The notes below the pieces were generated by a model that was not told where the DNA came from, made no database searches, and saw nothing but the letters and a program-made list of their open reading frames with translations. A DNA stretch of 64,000 nucleotides from Streptosporangium sp040640155. GTDB taxonomy: Bacteria; Actinomycetota; Actinomycetes; Streptosporangiales; Streptosporangiaceae. The DNA is taken from NCBI RefSeq assembly GCF_040640155.1, contig NZ_JBFABE010000040.1:10053-74052 (forward strand), read 5' to 3'. Both the position numbers and the translations under genes were made by a program. Shown in pieces: positions 17,169-25,435 of the stretch; position 1 is the stretch's first letter; each line of letters starts with the position of its first letter.

Positions 17169-18579
17169 CGGGCCGCCGGCGCTCGCCCGCCGCCTCCGCG
17201 TTCACCGCGCCCGTCGCGTTCACCGCGCCCGTCGTCCTCACCGTGCCCGCTGCGCCCGCTGCGTCCGTCAGGCCGTGCAGGCAGGCGATCAGGGTGCGCG
17301 CCTGGATGTTCAGGTAGTAGCTGTGCCGCAGCAGCTCGTCGAGCTGATGCAGGGCGAGCCAGCGGAAGGAGGGGTGGCCGGGCAGCGGGTCCTCGTCGGT
17401 CTCCACCACCAGGTAGCGGTTGCGCGCGTGGTAGAAACGGCCGCCCTCCTCCGACAGGACGGTGTCGAAGCGCACCCGCTCCGCGGGGGCCTCCAGCACC
17501 TGTTCCAGCAGTGCCGGCCTGGCCCGCGCCGGCAGGTGGTCGTAGTTGCCCGGCGTGCACTGCACGGTCGGGGCCAGCTCCACCACGTCGGTGTAGCCGG
17601 GCTCGACGCGGGCGTGCACCAGCGCGTGCAGCACCCCGCGTACCGGCCTGACCAGGAAGGCGACGAGCCCCGTGCCCACCGGCTCGATCATCGGCTGCGT
17701 CCACCGGTTCACCTCGCGGCCGTGCGCCTCCACGCGCACGCCGACGACGTCGAAGAACCTGCCGGTCTCGTGCGAGATGCGGCCGCCGGAGCGGTGCCAG
17801 CCGCGCAGCCGGTTGAGCGGCAGCGGCCTGGCCTGGACGTCCACCGTGGAGCGGATGCCGCTGAGCCAGCTCAGGATCTCCCGCACACCGTGCGCGGCGT
17901 CCGCGCGCGGGTCGCGCGAGCGCTCCAGCAGGGCACCGAACCCACCGGGCCCGCCGGACCCGCCGGACCCGCCGGACGGCACGGCGGGCCCGCCGCCCGC
18001 CGTGCCGTCCCGCGACGGCAGGCACGCCAGCACCGTCCGGGCGTCCATGTTGACCAGGTCGGGCACCGACAGCAGGTCCCGCACCTCCCGCAGCGGCAGC
18101 CACCGGAACCCCTCGGCCGCCACCACCTCCTCGCCGACCTCCACGACCATGTTGCGGTTGCGCTTGCGGTAGAACCAGGCGCCCTGCTCCGACTGGCGCA
18201 CGTCGGCCAGCACCCGCCCGCGCGGCTCCCGGAAGAAGTCCAGGTACGGCACCGGCCGCCCCCGGTGCACCCCGGTGTAGTTGCTCCTGGTCGCCTGTAC
18301 GGTGGGGGAGAGCTGCGGCCCGTCGACGTTGCCCGGCTCGTTCTTGGCCTGCATCAGCAGGTACGGAACACCGCCGACGCGCTTGAGCAGGATGCCGAGG
18401 ATGCCCGCCTCGGGCTGGTTGATGATCGGCTGGGTCCAGGCGGGCACCGCCCACCCGGGCCGGCGCACGTCGAGCCCCTCGACCGTGAAGAACCGGCCGC
18501 TGCGGTGGCGGATGTCGCCCGTCTCCGCGTCCTCGTGCCAGCCGGCCAGCTCCTCCAGGGGCAGCCGGGTCACGCTCAT
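17149..18579 (-). CDS. NDP-hexose 2,3-dehydratase (EvaA-like); true start may be a non-AUG codon at 18627
   Basis: This enzyme removes water from NDP-4-keto-6-deoxyglucose to start C2 deoxygenation in 2,6-dideoxysugars. It has the family's two homologous halves, each with an H..GRFF motif (HRSGRFFTVEGL and HETGRFFDVVGV) and FYRKRNRNMVVEV / FYHARNRYLVVET. From the ATG at 18579 it is 476 aa, but family-like sequence continues in frame upstream (ITDVQEWLRETAGHTF). No AUG, GUG or UUG is available there. An ATC at 18625-18627 sits six bases after GAGGAG, so AUC initiation (492 aa) is possible. The two halves are joined by a Gly/Ser linker made of 9-bp repeats near 17940-17990. It is the first of the EvaA-EvaD set. 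Confidence 0.88.
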   Translation of the reverse strand: MSVTRLPLEELAGWHEDAETGDIRHRSGRFFTVEGLDVRRPGWAVPAWTQPIINQPEAGILGILLKRVGGVPYLLMQAKNEPGNVDGPQLSPTVQATRSNYTGVHRGRPVPYLDFFREPRGRVLADVRQSEQGAWFYRKRNRNMVVEVGEEVVAAEGFRWLPLREVRDLLSVPDLVNMDARTVLACLPSRDGTAGGGPAVPSGGSGGSGGPGGFGALLERSRDPRADAAHGVREILSWLSGIRSTVDVQARPLPLNRLRGWHRSGGRISHETGRFFDVVGVRVEAHGREVNRWTQPMIEPVGTGLVAFLVRPVRGVLHALVHARVEPGYTDVVELAPTVQCTPGNYDHLPARARPALLEQVLEAPAERVRFDTVLSEEGGRFYHARNRYLVVETDEDPLPGHPSFRWLALHQLDELLRHSYYLNIQARTLIACLHGLTDAAGAAGTVRTTGAVNATGAVNAEAAGERRRPVTGGVR

Positions 18580-18627
18580 GAACGTGTGCCCGGCCGTCTC
18601 GCGCAGCCACTCCTGTACGTCGGTGAT

Positions 18628-18926
18628 GGCAGGCTCCTCACAGCGCGATCCACCGGCGGGTCGCAGGCGACACGCCGGCTCGTCGGCGATACGTGGGCGG
18701 CTCGTGGGCGGTACGCGGCCGGTACCTCGGCGGTCCGTTCGCGGTGCGCCGACGGTCCGCCGGCGGTTCGTGCGCGGTTCGTTCGCGGTCTGTCACGGGT
18801 GACGCTGCCACGGGCCGCCGGAGCCGCTCAACCCCTGCTCCCGCGCCGACCCCTGTCCCGCGCGCGGCCCGACGATAGGGGTTCTGCTCTGGGCCGCGGC
18901 GTTCCTACCCTTCTAGGGTGGACGCC
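18628..18926. other. Divergent promoter region between evaA-like gene and DUF1707 gene
   Basis: About 300 bases without a gene. The centre (18690-18790) is made of short degenerate repeats such as GGCGGTTCGTGCGCGGTTCG. The right end has box c and a -10-like TACCCT at 18906. An ACCCT/AGGGT inverted pair lies at 18907-18919. I see no other structure I can defend. Confidence 0.5.
18875..18882 (+). promoter_or_regulatory. TAGGGGT box c upstream of the DUF1707-evaC-evaD operon
   Basis: ATAGGGGT on the plus strand. The TAGGGG begins 30 bases before TACCCT (18906-18911), a TANNNT -10 candidate. This places the box just upstream of the -35 position, the usual place for an activator. It is the same element as at 22678-22684 and 22711-22717. 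Confidence 0.5.
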
Positions 18927-19553
18927 ATGACCGATCACCGGGAAGTGCGGGCCAGTGACCACGACCGTGACAGGGTCGCCGAGGCGCTGCGCGTCGCCGT
19001 CAGCGAGGGGCGCATCACCCTGGAGGAGCTGAACGAGCGCGTCGACCGCACCTACGCGGCCCGCACGCTGGGCGAGCTGGACGACGTCGTGGCCGACCTG
19101 CCGCTGCCCGGAGCGCCGTCGGGGACGCCGGGGGCGCCGAGAGCGTCGTCGCTCTCGCCGCGCACCGTGCCGCTGCCCGTCGCGACGGGCGGCGACGTGC
19201 TGCAACTGCACACGACCAGCGGCCGGGTCGAGCAGGCGGGCCGCTGGAGCGTGCCCCCGTACCTGAGCGCCAAGGCCGGGCGGTGGGGCAAGGTGAAGAT
19301 CGACTTCACCCTGGCCGACTGCCCGCACCCGGAGGTCGTGCTCGACCTGGAGATCACCTCCTGGTTCGGCGACATCGTCGTGGTGGTGCCGCGCGGCTGG
19401 GTGGTCCGCGACGAGGAGGTCGTCCGCCGCTGGATGGGCGCCGTCTACAACCGCCCGCCGGTCCCGCTCGCGCCCGACGGCGTCACCGTGCGGCTCACCG
19501 GCTACGTCCAGACCGGCGACGTCTGGGTGAGGTACCGCAAGGCCACGACCTAG
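18927..19553 (+). CDS. DUF1707 SHOCT-like domain protein
   Basis: A 208-residue protein of unknown function. Residues 1-55 are a DUF1707 domain (VRASDHDRDRVAEALRVAVS then EGRITLEELNERVDRTYAAR), common in actinobacteria next to membrane or cell-surface regions. Here no membrane segment follows; residues about 90-208 are a beta-rich region ending in VRLTGYVQTGDVWVRY. The ATG at 18927 has AGGGTGG upstream; a GTG at 18918 is an alternative. It is the first gene after box c and ends nine bases before the C-methyltransferase, so it is probably transcribed with the sugar genes. Its link to sugar biosynthesis is only positional. Confidence 0.8.
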   Translation: MTDHREVRASDHDRDRVAEALRVAVSEGRITLEELNERVDRTYAARTLGELDDVVADLPLPGAPSGTPGAPRASSLSPRTVPLPVATGGDVLQLHTTSGRVEQAGRWSVPPYLSAKAGRWGKVKIDFTLADCPHPEVVLDLEITSWFGDIVVVVPRGWVVRDEEVVRRWMGAVYNRPPVPLAPDGVTVRLTGYVQTGDVWVRYRKATT

Positions 19554-19562
19554 GAGGATCGC

Positions 19563-20783
19563 ATGGCGTGCCGGATCTGTTCGGGCCGTCTCCACCGTTT
19601 CGCCGACTTCGGCCGCCAGCCGATCTCCGACGCCTTCGTCCTGCCGGGCGACACCGGTGAGGAGTTCTCCTTCGACCTGGCCGTGGGGGTGTGCGAGGAC
19701 TGCACGATGGTGCAGCTCCTGAACGAGGTGCCCCGCGAGCGCATGTTCCACGACGGCTACCCCTACCTGTCGTCGGGCTCGGCGGTGATGCGCGAGCACT
19801 TCCGCTCGCTGGCCGATCGGCTGCTCGCCACCGAGCTGGCCGGGCCCGACCCGTTCGTCGTCGAGCTGGGGTGCAACGACGGCACCATGCTGGCGACGAT
19901 CGCCGCCGCGGGCGTCCGCCACCTCGGCGTCGATCCGTCGGGCGGCGTGGCCGACCTGGCCGCGGCCCGCGGCGTGCGGGTGCGCAAGGACTTCTTCGAG
20001 GCCGCCGTCGCGGCGGACATCCTGGCCTTCGAGGGACCCGCCGACGTCGTCTACGCCGCCAACACCCTGTGCCACATCCCCTACCTGGACTCGATCATGA
20101 AGGGGGTCGCCACGCTGCTGCGCCCCGGCGGCGTCTTCGTGTTCGAGGACCCCTACCTGGGCGACATCCTGGAGCGCGCCTCCTTCGACCAGATCTACGA
20201 CGAGCACTTCTACCTGTTCTCCGCCACCTCCGTACGGGAGACGGCCCGCCGCCACGGGTTCGAGCTGGTGGACGTGGAGCGGCTGCCCGTGCACGGCGGG
20301 GAGGTCCGCTACACGCTGGCCGCGCGCGGCGCCAGGACGCCGAGCCCGGCCGTGGCCGAGCTCCTGGCCGCCGAGGAGGCCGCCGCCCTGGCCGACCCGC
20401 GCACGCTGCGCGCCTTCGCGGACCGCGTGGCCGGCATCCGCGACGACCTCGTGGACCTGCTGACCGGACTGCGCGCGCGAGGGGCCACGGTCCACGGCTA
20501 CGGCGCCACCGCCAAGAGCGCCACGGTGCTCAACTACTGCGGCATCGGCCCCGACCTCGTCCCCCACATCTGTGACAGCACCCCGGCCAAGCAGGGCAGG
20601 CTCGCGCCCGGATCGCGCATCCCGGTCCGCGGCCCCGAGGCGTTCGCGTCCCCCTACCCGGACTACGCGCTGCTGTTCGCCTGGAACCACGCCGAGGAGA
20701 TCATGGCCAAGGAGACCGCGTTCCGCGACGCCGGCGGCACGTGGATCCTGTACGTCCCCGACGTGCACCTGGTGCGGGGCTGA
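19563..20783 (+). CDS. NDP-hexose 3-C-methyltransferase (EvaC/TylCIII-like)
   Basis: The enzyme adds a methyl from S-adenosylmethionine to C3 of a 3-keto or 3-amino NDP-deoxyhexose. It has the typical 406-residue, three-part plan: an N-terminal zinc site (CRIC at residues 3-6 and CEDC further on), a Rossmann methyltransferase core with VELGCNDGTML, and a C-terminal domain with HGYGATAKSATVLNYCGI. A strong GGAGG precedes the ATG. It lies directly before the epimerase, four bases apart. Combined with EvaA, EvaB and EvaD equivalents it predicts a 3-C-methyl branched aminosugar such as vancosamine or a relative. Confidence 0.9.
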   Translation: MACRICSGRLHRFADFGRQPISDAFVLPGDTGEEFSFDLAVGVCEDCTMVQLLNEVPRERMFHDGYPYLSSGSAVMREHFRSLADRLLATELAGPDPFVVELGCNDGTMLATIAAAGVRHLGVDPSGGVADLAAARGVRVRKDFFEAAVAADILAFEGPADVVYAANTLCHIPYLDSIMKGVATLLRPGGVFVFEDPYLGDILERASFDQIYDEHFYLFSATSVRETARRHGFELVDVERLPVHGGEVRYTLAARGARTPSPAVAELLAAEEAAALADPRTLRAFADRVAGIRDDLVDLLTGLRARGATVHGYGATAKSATVLNYCGIGPDLVPHICDSTPAKQGRLAPGSRIPVRGPEAFASPYPDYALLFAWNHAEEIMAKETAFRDAGGTWILYVPDVHLVRG

Positions 20784-20786
20784 CCG

Positions 20787-21383
20787 GTGAAACGCCGTGA
20801 GCTGGCCGTGGCCGGCGCCTTCGTGTTCGATCCCGACGTCCACTCCGACCCGCGCGGCAACTTCGCCTCCCCGTACCAGGAGAGCACGTTCGCCGCCGCG
20901 GTGGGCCGCCCGCTCTTCCCCGTCGCGCAGGCCAGCCGGAACGTCTCCCGGCGCGGCGTGGTGCGCGGCCTGCACTACACGCTGGCCCCGCCCGGCACCG
21001 CCAAGTACGTCTTCTGCGCCGGCGGCCGGGCCCTGGACATGGTCGTCGACCTGCGGGTTGGATCGCCGACGTTCGGCCGCTGGGAGGCGGTGGAGCTGAC
21101 CGCGGGCAACGGCCGCGCCGTCTACCTCCCGCCGGGCGCCGGCCACGCGTTCGCCGCCCTGGAGGACGACACCGTGATGTGCTACCTGCTGTCCGCCGAG
21201 TACCGCAGGGAGGACGACCTCACCCTGTCGGTCCTCGACGAGGACCTCGCGCTGCCGCTGCCGGGCGGGCAGCCGCCGGCGCTGTCGGAGCGCGACGCCG
21301 CCGCGCCCACCCTGGCCGAGGCGGCGGCGCGCGGGCTGCTCCCGGACTACGCACCCGTCCCGGCGCCGTACGCGGTGCGCTGA
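20787..21383 (+). CDS. dTDP-4-keto-6-deoxyhexose epimerase (RmlC/EvaD-like)
   Basis: A cupin-fold epimerase (198 aa) acting at C5 (and perhaps C3) of a 4-keto sugar, converting the D series to the L series. Signatures are HSDPRGNF, the catalytic His region VVRGLHYTLAP, the Asp in ALDMVVDLRVGSPTFG and LPPGAGHAFAAL. The GTG start follows the methyltransferase stop by three bases, so the two are coupled. In the vancosamine route EvaD is a C5 epimerase; sequence alone cannot separate 3,5- from 5-epimerisation. Confidence 0.9.
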   Translation: MKRRELAVAGAFVFDPDVHSDPRGNFASPYQESTFAAAVGRPLFPVAQASRNVSRRGVVRGLHYTLAPPGTAKYVFCAGGRALDMVVDLRVGSPTFGRWEAVELTAGNGRAVYLPPGAGHAFAALEDDTVMCYLLSAEYRREDDLTLSVLDEDLALPLPGGQPPALSERDAAAPTLAEAAARGLLPDYAPVPAPYAVR

Positions 21384-21394
21384 CGGCCCGTGCG

Positions 21395-21545
21395 GCGCCT
21401 CCGGGGTGGTTGCACTCCTGGCGCCTTCGCAGGGGTGGTGACCGCTACGGCGCCTTCCGCGGGAGCGGTACCCCCGGCACCCCCGGCACCCCCTGGTGAC
21501 TCCTACAGCCGGTGACCCCTACAGGGCCTTCCGCAGCGCGGTGAC
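21395..21545. repeat. Three degenerate copies of a ~35-75 bp unit at the end of the aminotransferase gene
   Basis: The string GGTGACC-CTAC-GGCGCCTTCCGC occurs near 21436-21460, again as GGTGACCCCTACAGGGCCTTCCGC at 21511-21534 inside the aminotransferase end, and in a poorer copy near 21409-21432. CTCCTACAG is also repeated. This suggests local duplication of the aminotransferase 3' end into the gap between convergent genes. No clear terminator hairpin is seen. Confidence 0.5.
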
Positions 21546-22619
21546 GACCCGCTCCTGCGTCCCCACCGGAAGCGACGGGTACATCGGCAGGGAGAAGATC
21601 TCCCCGGCCAGCGCCTCGGTCACCGGCAGGCTGCCCGGCGCGTACCCCAGGTGGGCGAAGCCCGACATGGTGTGCACCGGCCACGGATAACTGACGTTGA
21701 GGTGGATGTCGTGGGCGCGCAGTTCCTCGATGATCTCGTCCCGGCGCGGGTGGCGCACCACGTACAGGTAGTGGACGTGCTCGTTGCCCTCGGCGGTCCG
21801 CGGCAGCACCAGGCCGGTGCCGGCCAGGGCCTCGTCGTAGCGGGCGGCCACCGCGCGGCGGCCGGCGACGTAGCGGTCGAGCCGGCCCAGCTTGCGGCGC
21901 AGGATCTCCGCCTGCACCTCGTCCAGCCGCGCGTTGTGGCCGGGCGTCTCGACCACGTAGTACGTCCGCTCCATCCCGTAGTAGCGCAGCCGCCGCAGCG
22001 CGCCCTCCACCTTCCCGTCGGAGGTGATCGTCGCGCCCCCGTCGCCGTAGGCGCCCAGCACCTTGGTCGGGTAGAAGGAGAAGGCCGCCGCGTCGCCCAT
22101 CGAGCCGGCGGTCCTGCCGTGGTGGCGGGCGCCGTGGGCCTGCGCGCAGTCCTCCAGGATCACCAGCCCGTAGGTGGCGGCCAGCCGCTCCAGCGGCGCC
22201 ATGTCCACGCACTGCCCGTACAGGTGGACCGGCAGCAGGCAGCGGGTGCGCGGCGTGATCGCCGCCTCCACCCGCTCGACGTCCATCAGGTACGTGTCCG
22301 CGCGCACGTCGACGAAGACCGGCGTGGCGCCGGTGGCGTCGATCGCCACCACCGTCGGCGCGGCCGTGTTGGAAACGGTGATGACCTCGTCGCCCGGGCC
22401 GACGCCCAGCGCCTGCAGGCCCAGCTTGACGGCGTTGGTGCCGTTGTCGACGCCGACGCAGTGGCGCACGCCGTGGTAGGCGGCGAACTCCTCCTCGAAG
22501 GAGCGCACGCTCTCGCCCAGGACGAGCCGGCCGGAACGGAACACGGTCTCGACGGCGTCCAGGATGTCGGCTCGTTCGGATTCGTATTCGGGAAGGTAAT
22601 CCCACACGCGCGTGGCCAT
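21519..22619 (-). CDS. PLP-dependent NDP-hexose 3-aminotransferase (EvaB-like, DegT family)
   Basis: This aminotransferase puts an amino group on a 3-keto NDP-deoxyhexose using PLP. The 366-residue protein opens with VWDYLPEYESERADILDAV, a signature I recognise from EvaB-type enzymes. It has the DegT core: DNGTNAVKLGLQALGVGPGD, EDCAQAHGARHHGRTAG and the PLP Lys186 in FSFYPTKVLGAYGDGG. GGAGGA precedes the ATG. It diverges from the glycosyltransferase across a region with two inverted TAGGGGT boxes. With the C-methyltransferase it predicts a 3-amino-3-C-methyl sugar. Confidence 0.9.
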   Translation of the reverse strand: MATRVWDYLPEYESERADILDAVETVFRSGRLVLGESVRSFEEEFAAYHGVRHCVGVDNGTNAVKLGLQALGVGPGDEVITVSNTAAPTVVAIDATGATPVFVDVRADTYLMDVERVEAAITPRTRCLLPVHLYGQCVDMAPLERLAATYGLVILEDCAQAHGARHHGRTAGSMGDAAAFSFYPTKVLGAYGDGGATITSDGKVEGALRRLRYYGMERTYYVVETPGHNARLDEVQAEILRRKLGRLDRYVAGRRAVAARYDEALAGTGLVLPRTAEGNEHVHYLYVVRHPRRDEIIEELRAHDIHLNVSYPWPVHTMSGFAHLGYAPGSLPVTEALAGEIFSLPMYPSLPVGTQERVVTALRKAL

Positions 22620-22676
22620 TCGTCCTCCTCGGGCTCCGGCGGCCCCAGGATAAACACCCCGAGCCGGAACCGGGGA

Positions 22677-22717
22677 ACCCCTAGAACGGGCGCGAACATG
22701 AGGGGCGCTCTAGGGGT
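22677..22717. promoter_or_regulatory. Inverted pair of CCCCTAG boxes d1/d2 in the evaB-GT divergent promoter
   Basis: ACCCCTAGA at 22677-22685 and its exact inverse TCTAGGGGT at 22709-22717 flank a 23-base spacer. Each TAGGGG points toward one gene. On minus it begins 31 bases before TATCCT (22652-22647) and on plus 29 bases before TAGATT (22740-22745), both -10-like. This is the clearest case of the cluster box acting on two promoters. Confidence 0.6.
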
Positions 22718-22787
22718 GACCGTTTCTCGCCGCCGTCCATAGATTGGGCATCGCACGCAATGCGCAAATCCTGCGGGGAGGCTCCAC

Positions 22788-23972
22788 ATGACGGGGCGTT
22801 TTCTTTTCATGTGCCAACCCGACCACGGTCATGTCATTCCCAGCCTCGCCGTGGTCGCCGAACTGGTCCGCCGGGGGAACCAGGTCACCTATCTCACCTC
22901 GCCCGCCATGGCCGGGCCGGTGACGCAGGCCGGAGCCACCGTGCTCCCGTACGGGTCGATCTACCAGGACGTGGAGCTGCGGAAGCTGGAGGACGACCCG
23001 CTCGGCCTGCTCTCGCTCTTCCTCGACGAGAGCGCGGCGATGCTCGCCGCGGCCGGTCCGGAGCACCGGCCGGACGTGATCGTCTACGACGTCTCCGTCC
23101 TGCACGCCGGGCGGATCCTGGCCAGGAAGTGGGAGCTGCCCGCCACGCAGCTCATCCCCGTCTTCGCCTCCAACGCCCACTTCTCCTTCCTGTCGGCCAT
23201 CTACGCCGGGCAGGAGGGCGGGGCCGTCCCCGAGTTCCCGGGCTGGGTGGACGACATGCTCGCCAGGACCCGTGACCTGGCCGGCGCCCACGGGGTGGGC
23301 GTCGACCCGGCCGAGCTGTGGTGGGAGGTGCAGGACTCCAACCTGGTCACCCTGCCGCGCGCCTTCCAGTTCGCGGGCGACACCTTCGACGAGCGGTTCT
23401 CCTTCGTCGGCCCCTGCCTGGGCGAGCGCCCCTTCCTGAGCGGATGGGAACCGCCGGGGGACGGGCTGCCGATCGCGCTGCTGTCCTTCGGCACCGTGCT
23501 CAGCAGCCGCCCGGAGCTGTTCCGCACCTGCGTGCGGGCCTTCGCCGAGCTGCCCTGGCGGGCCGTGATCACGGTGGGCGACGGCATGGACCCGGCCGAC
23601 CTCGGCCCGCTGCCGCCCACCGTCGAGGTCCGCCGGTGGGTGTCGCACCTGGACGTGCTTAGCCACGCCTCGGTGGCGGTCACCCACGCCGGCATGGGAA
23701 CGGCCATGGAGACGCTCTACCGCGGCCGTCCCTCGGTCGTGCTCCCCGCCACCGCCATCGACCGGCTGGCCGCCCGCCGCATCGAGGAACTCGGCCTCGG
23801 CCGGACGCTCGACCCGGCCGGCCTCACCCCCGGCCGCCTGGTGGAGACGGTGCTCGCCGTCGCCGCCGACGAGGACCTGCGGCGGGCCGCGGGCGGGATG
23901 CGGCGGGAGATCGAGGCGGCGGGCGGCACGGCCCGCGCCGCCGACGTGCTCGAACGCCGTCTGGACGCCTGA
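22788..23972 (+). CDS. Macrolide-type (GT1/MGT) glycosyltransferase
   Basis: A GT-B fold glycosyltransferase (394 aa) that moves an NDP-activated deoxysugar onto a small-molecule acceptor. The N-terminal acceptor domain starts FLFMCQPDHGHVIPSLAVV; the C-terminal donor domain has SFGTVLSSRPELF, VRRWVSHLDVLSHASVAVTH and HAGMGTAMETLYRGRPSVV. It belongs to the MGT group used for macrolides and aglycones and lacks any sign of a P450-like helper gene nearby. It is probably the transferase for the vancosamine-type sugar. The SARP gene starts on its stop codon (TGATG), so the two are co-translated. Confidence 0.88.
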   Translation: MTGRFLFMCQPDHGHVIPSLAVVAELVRRGNQVTYLTSPAMAGPVTQAGATVLPYGSIYQDVELRKLEDDPLGLLSLFLDESAAMLAAAGPEHRPDVIVYDVSVLHAGRILARKWELPATQLIPVFASNAHFSFLSAIYAGQEGGAVPEFPGWVDDMLARTRDLAGAHGVGVDPAELWWEVQDSNLVTLPRAFQFAGDTFDERFSFVGPCLGERPFLSGWEPPGDGLPIALLSFGTVLSSRPELFRTCVRAFAELPWRAVITVGDGMDPADLGPLPPTVEVRRWVSHLDVLSHASVAVTHAGMGTAMETLYRGRPSVVLPATAIDRLAARRIEELGLGRTLDPAGLTPGRLVETVLAVAADEDLRRAAGGMRREIEAAGGTARAADVLERRLDA

Positions 23973-25408
23973 TGGAGCGGCCCGCGCCCGGCCGGGCGCC
24001 CGCGTTCGAGTTCCACGTGCTGGGCCCGCTCACCGTGTTCAAGGACGGTGCCGAGCTGCCCATGAGCGCCAACAGGGAACTGGTCATCCTGGCCAGCCTG
24101 CTGCTCAACGCCAACCGCGTGATGAGCGTGGAACGGCTGGTCGAGGCCGTGTGGGCGGGCTCGGCGCCGCCGAGCGCCTGGCGGCAGGTGGCGATCTGCG
24201 TCTCCCGGCTGCGCCGCACGCTCGGCGCCGGCCTGATCGAGACCTCCAGCCCCGGCTACCTGCTGCGCGCCGCCCCCGCCAGCATCGACTGGCTCCGCTT
24301 CCGGGACCTGGTGGCGCGCTCGCGCGGACAGGCCGCCGCCGGCGAGCGGGAGGACGCGGTCCTGCTGCTGCGCGACGCGCTCGCGCTCTGGCGCGGCCAG
24401 CCGTTCGAGGACATCCGCGGGCTGCGCTACGACGCGGCGCGGATGGCCGAGTCGCGGCTGGAGGCCCTGGAGACCTGCCTGGTCCTGGAGATCGAGCTCG
24501 GCCGCCACCACCAGGTGATCCCCGAGCTGCTCGCCCTCGTGGCCGAGTCGCCCTTCCGGGAACGGGTACGGGCGCAGCTCATGCTGGCGCAGTACCGGGC
24601 GGGCCGCCGCGCCGACGCGCTGCGGACCTACCAGGAGACCCGCCGCTACCTGCTGGAGCAGATCGGTCTCGAACCCGGCCCGGCCCTGCGGCGGCTGCAC
24701 GAGCAGATCCTGCGGGACGAGTCGGTCCTCATGCGCCCGCCCGCGTCGCGGCCCGCCGCCGGCCGGCCGGTGCCCTCGCAGCTCCCGCCGCAGGTCCTGC
24801 CGTTCGTGGGCCGCGACGAGGAGCTGGCCACGCTGGACGCGCTCCTGGGCTCCGCCCGCGCGCCGGGCGCCATGGTGCTGTGCGGGGCGGCGGGCGTCGG
24901 CAAGACCACGCTGGCGGTGCACTGGGCGCACCGCCAGGCGGACCGCTTCCCCGACGGGCAGCTCTACGCCGACATGGGCGGCACCGGGCCCGCGCCGGTG
25001 ATGGACCGGTTCCTGCGCGCGCTGGGGGTGCAGGACATGCCGTCCGACCCCGCCGAGAAGCTCGCCCTCTACCGGAGCTGCACGGCGCGCAGGCGGCTGC
25101 TGGTCGTGCTGGACGGCGCCGAGCACGCCGACCAGGTGCTGCCGCTGATGCCCAGCGGGCCGGACTGCCGCGTCATCGTCACCGGCGCCGACCCGCTCGA
25201 CGACCTGGTGGCGCGGCAGGGGGCCGACCGGGCGTTCCTGCGGCCCCTGACCGACGACGCGGCCAGGCACCTGGCGGACCTGCTGGCCGGTGAGGCGCTC
25301 GACCCCCGGGCGCTGTCGGACCTCGTGGCCACCTCGCGCGGCAACCCGCTGTCGCTGCGGCTCGGCGCCGCCCGCCTGCGCTCCCACCCGGGCCGTCCCG
25401 CCGCCTGA
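23972..25408 (+). CDS. SARP-family regulator with truncated NB-ARC region (AfsR/DnrI-like)
   Basis: A 478-residue Streptomyces-antibiotic-regulatory-type activator. Residues about 8-90 form the OmpR-like winged helix (FEFHVLGPLTVFKDG to QVAICVSRLRRTLG), 95-245 the bacterial transcriptional activation domain (LRRLHEQILRDE end), and 275-470 an ATPase-like region with the P-loop GAAGVGKTTLAVHW. It stops before the TPR part found in full-length AfsR, so it is a medium-size SARP. It is coupled to the glycosyltransferase gene and thereby under box d2; it may in turn feed back on the cluster. Confidence 0.88.
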   Translation: MERPAPGRAPAFEFHVLGPLTVFKDGAELPMSANRELVILASLLLNANRVMSVERLVEAVWAGSAPPSAWRQVAICVSRLRRTLGAGLIETSSPGYLLRAAPASIDWLRFRDLVARSRGQAAAGEREDAVLLLRDALALWRGQPFEDIRGLRYDAARMAESRLEALETCLVLEIELGRHHQVIPELLALVAESPFRERVRAQLMLAQYRAGRRADALRTYQETRRYLLEQIGLEPGPALRRLHEQILRDESVLMRPPASRPAAGRPVPSQLPPQVLPFVGRDEELATLDALLGSARAPGAMVLCGAAGVGKTTLAVHWAHRQADRFPDGQLYADMGGTGPAPVMDRFLRALGVQDMPSDPAEKLALYRSCTARRRLLVVLDGAEHADQVLPLMPSGPDCRVIVTGADPLDDLVARQGADRAFLRPLTDDAARHLADLLAGEALDPRALSDLVATSRGNPLSLRLGAARLRSHPGRPAA

Positions 25409-25435
25409 GGACCGTCCGGCGGTCCGGCCGCGGGC

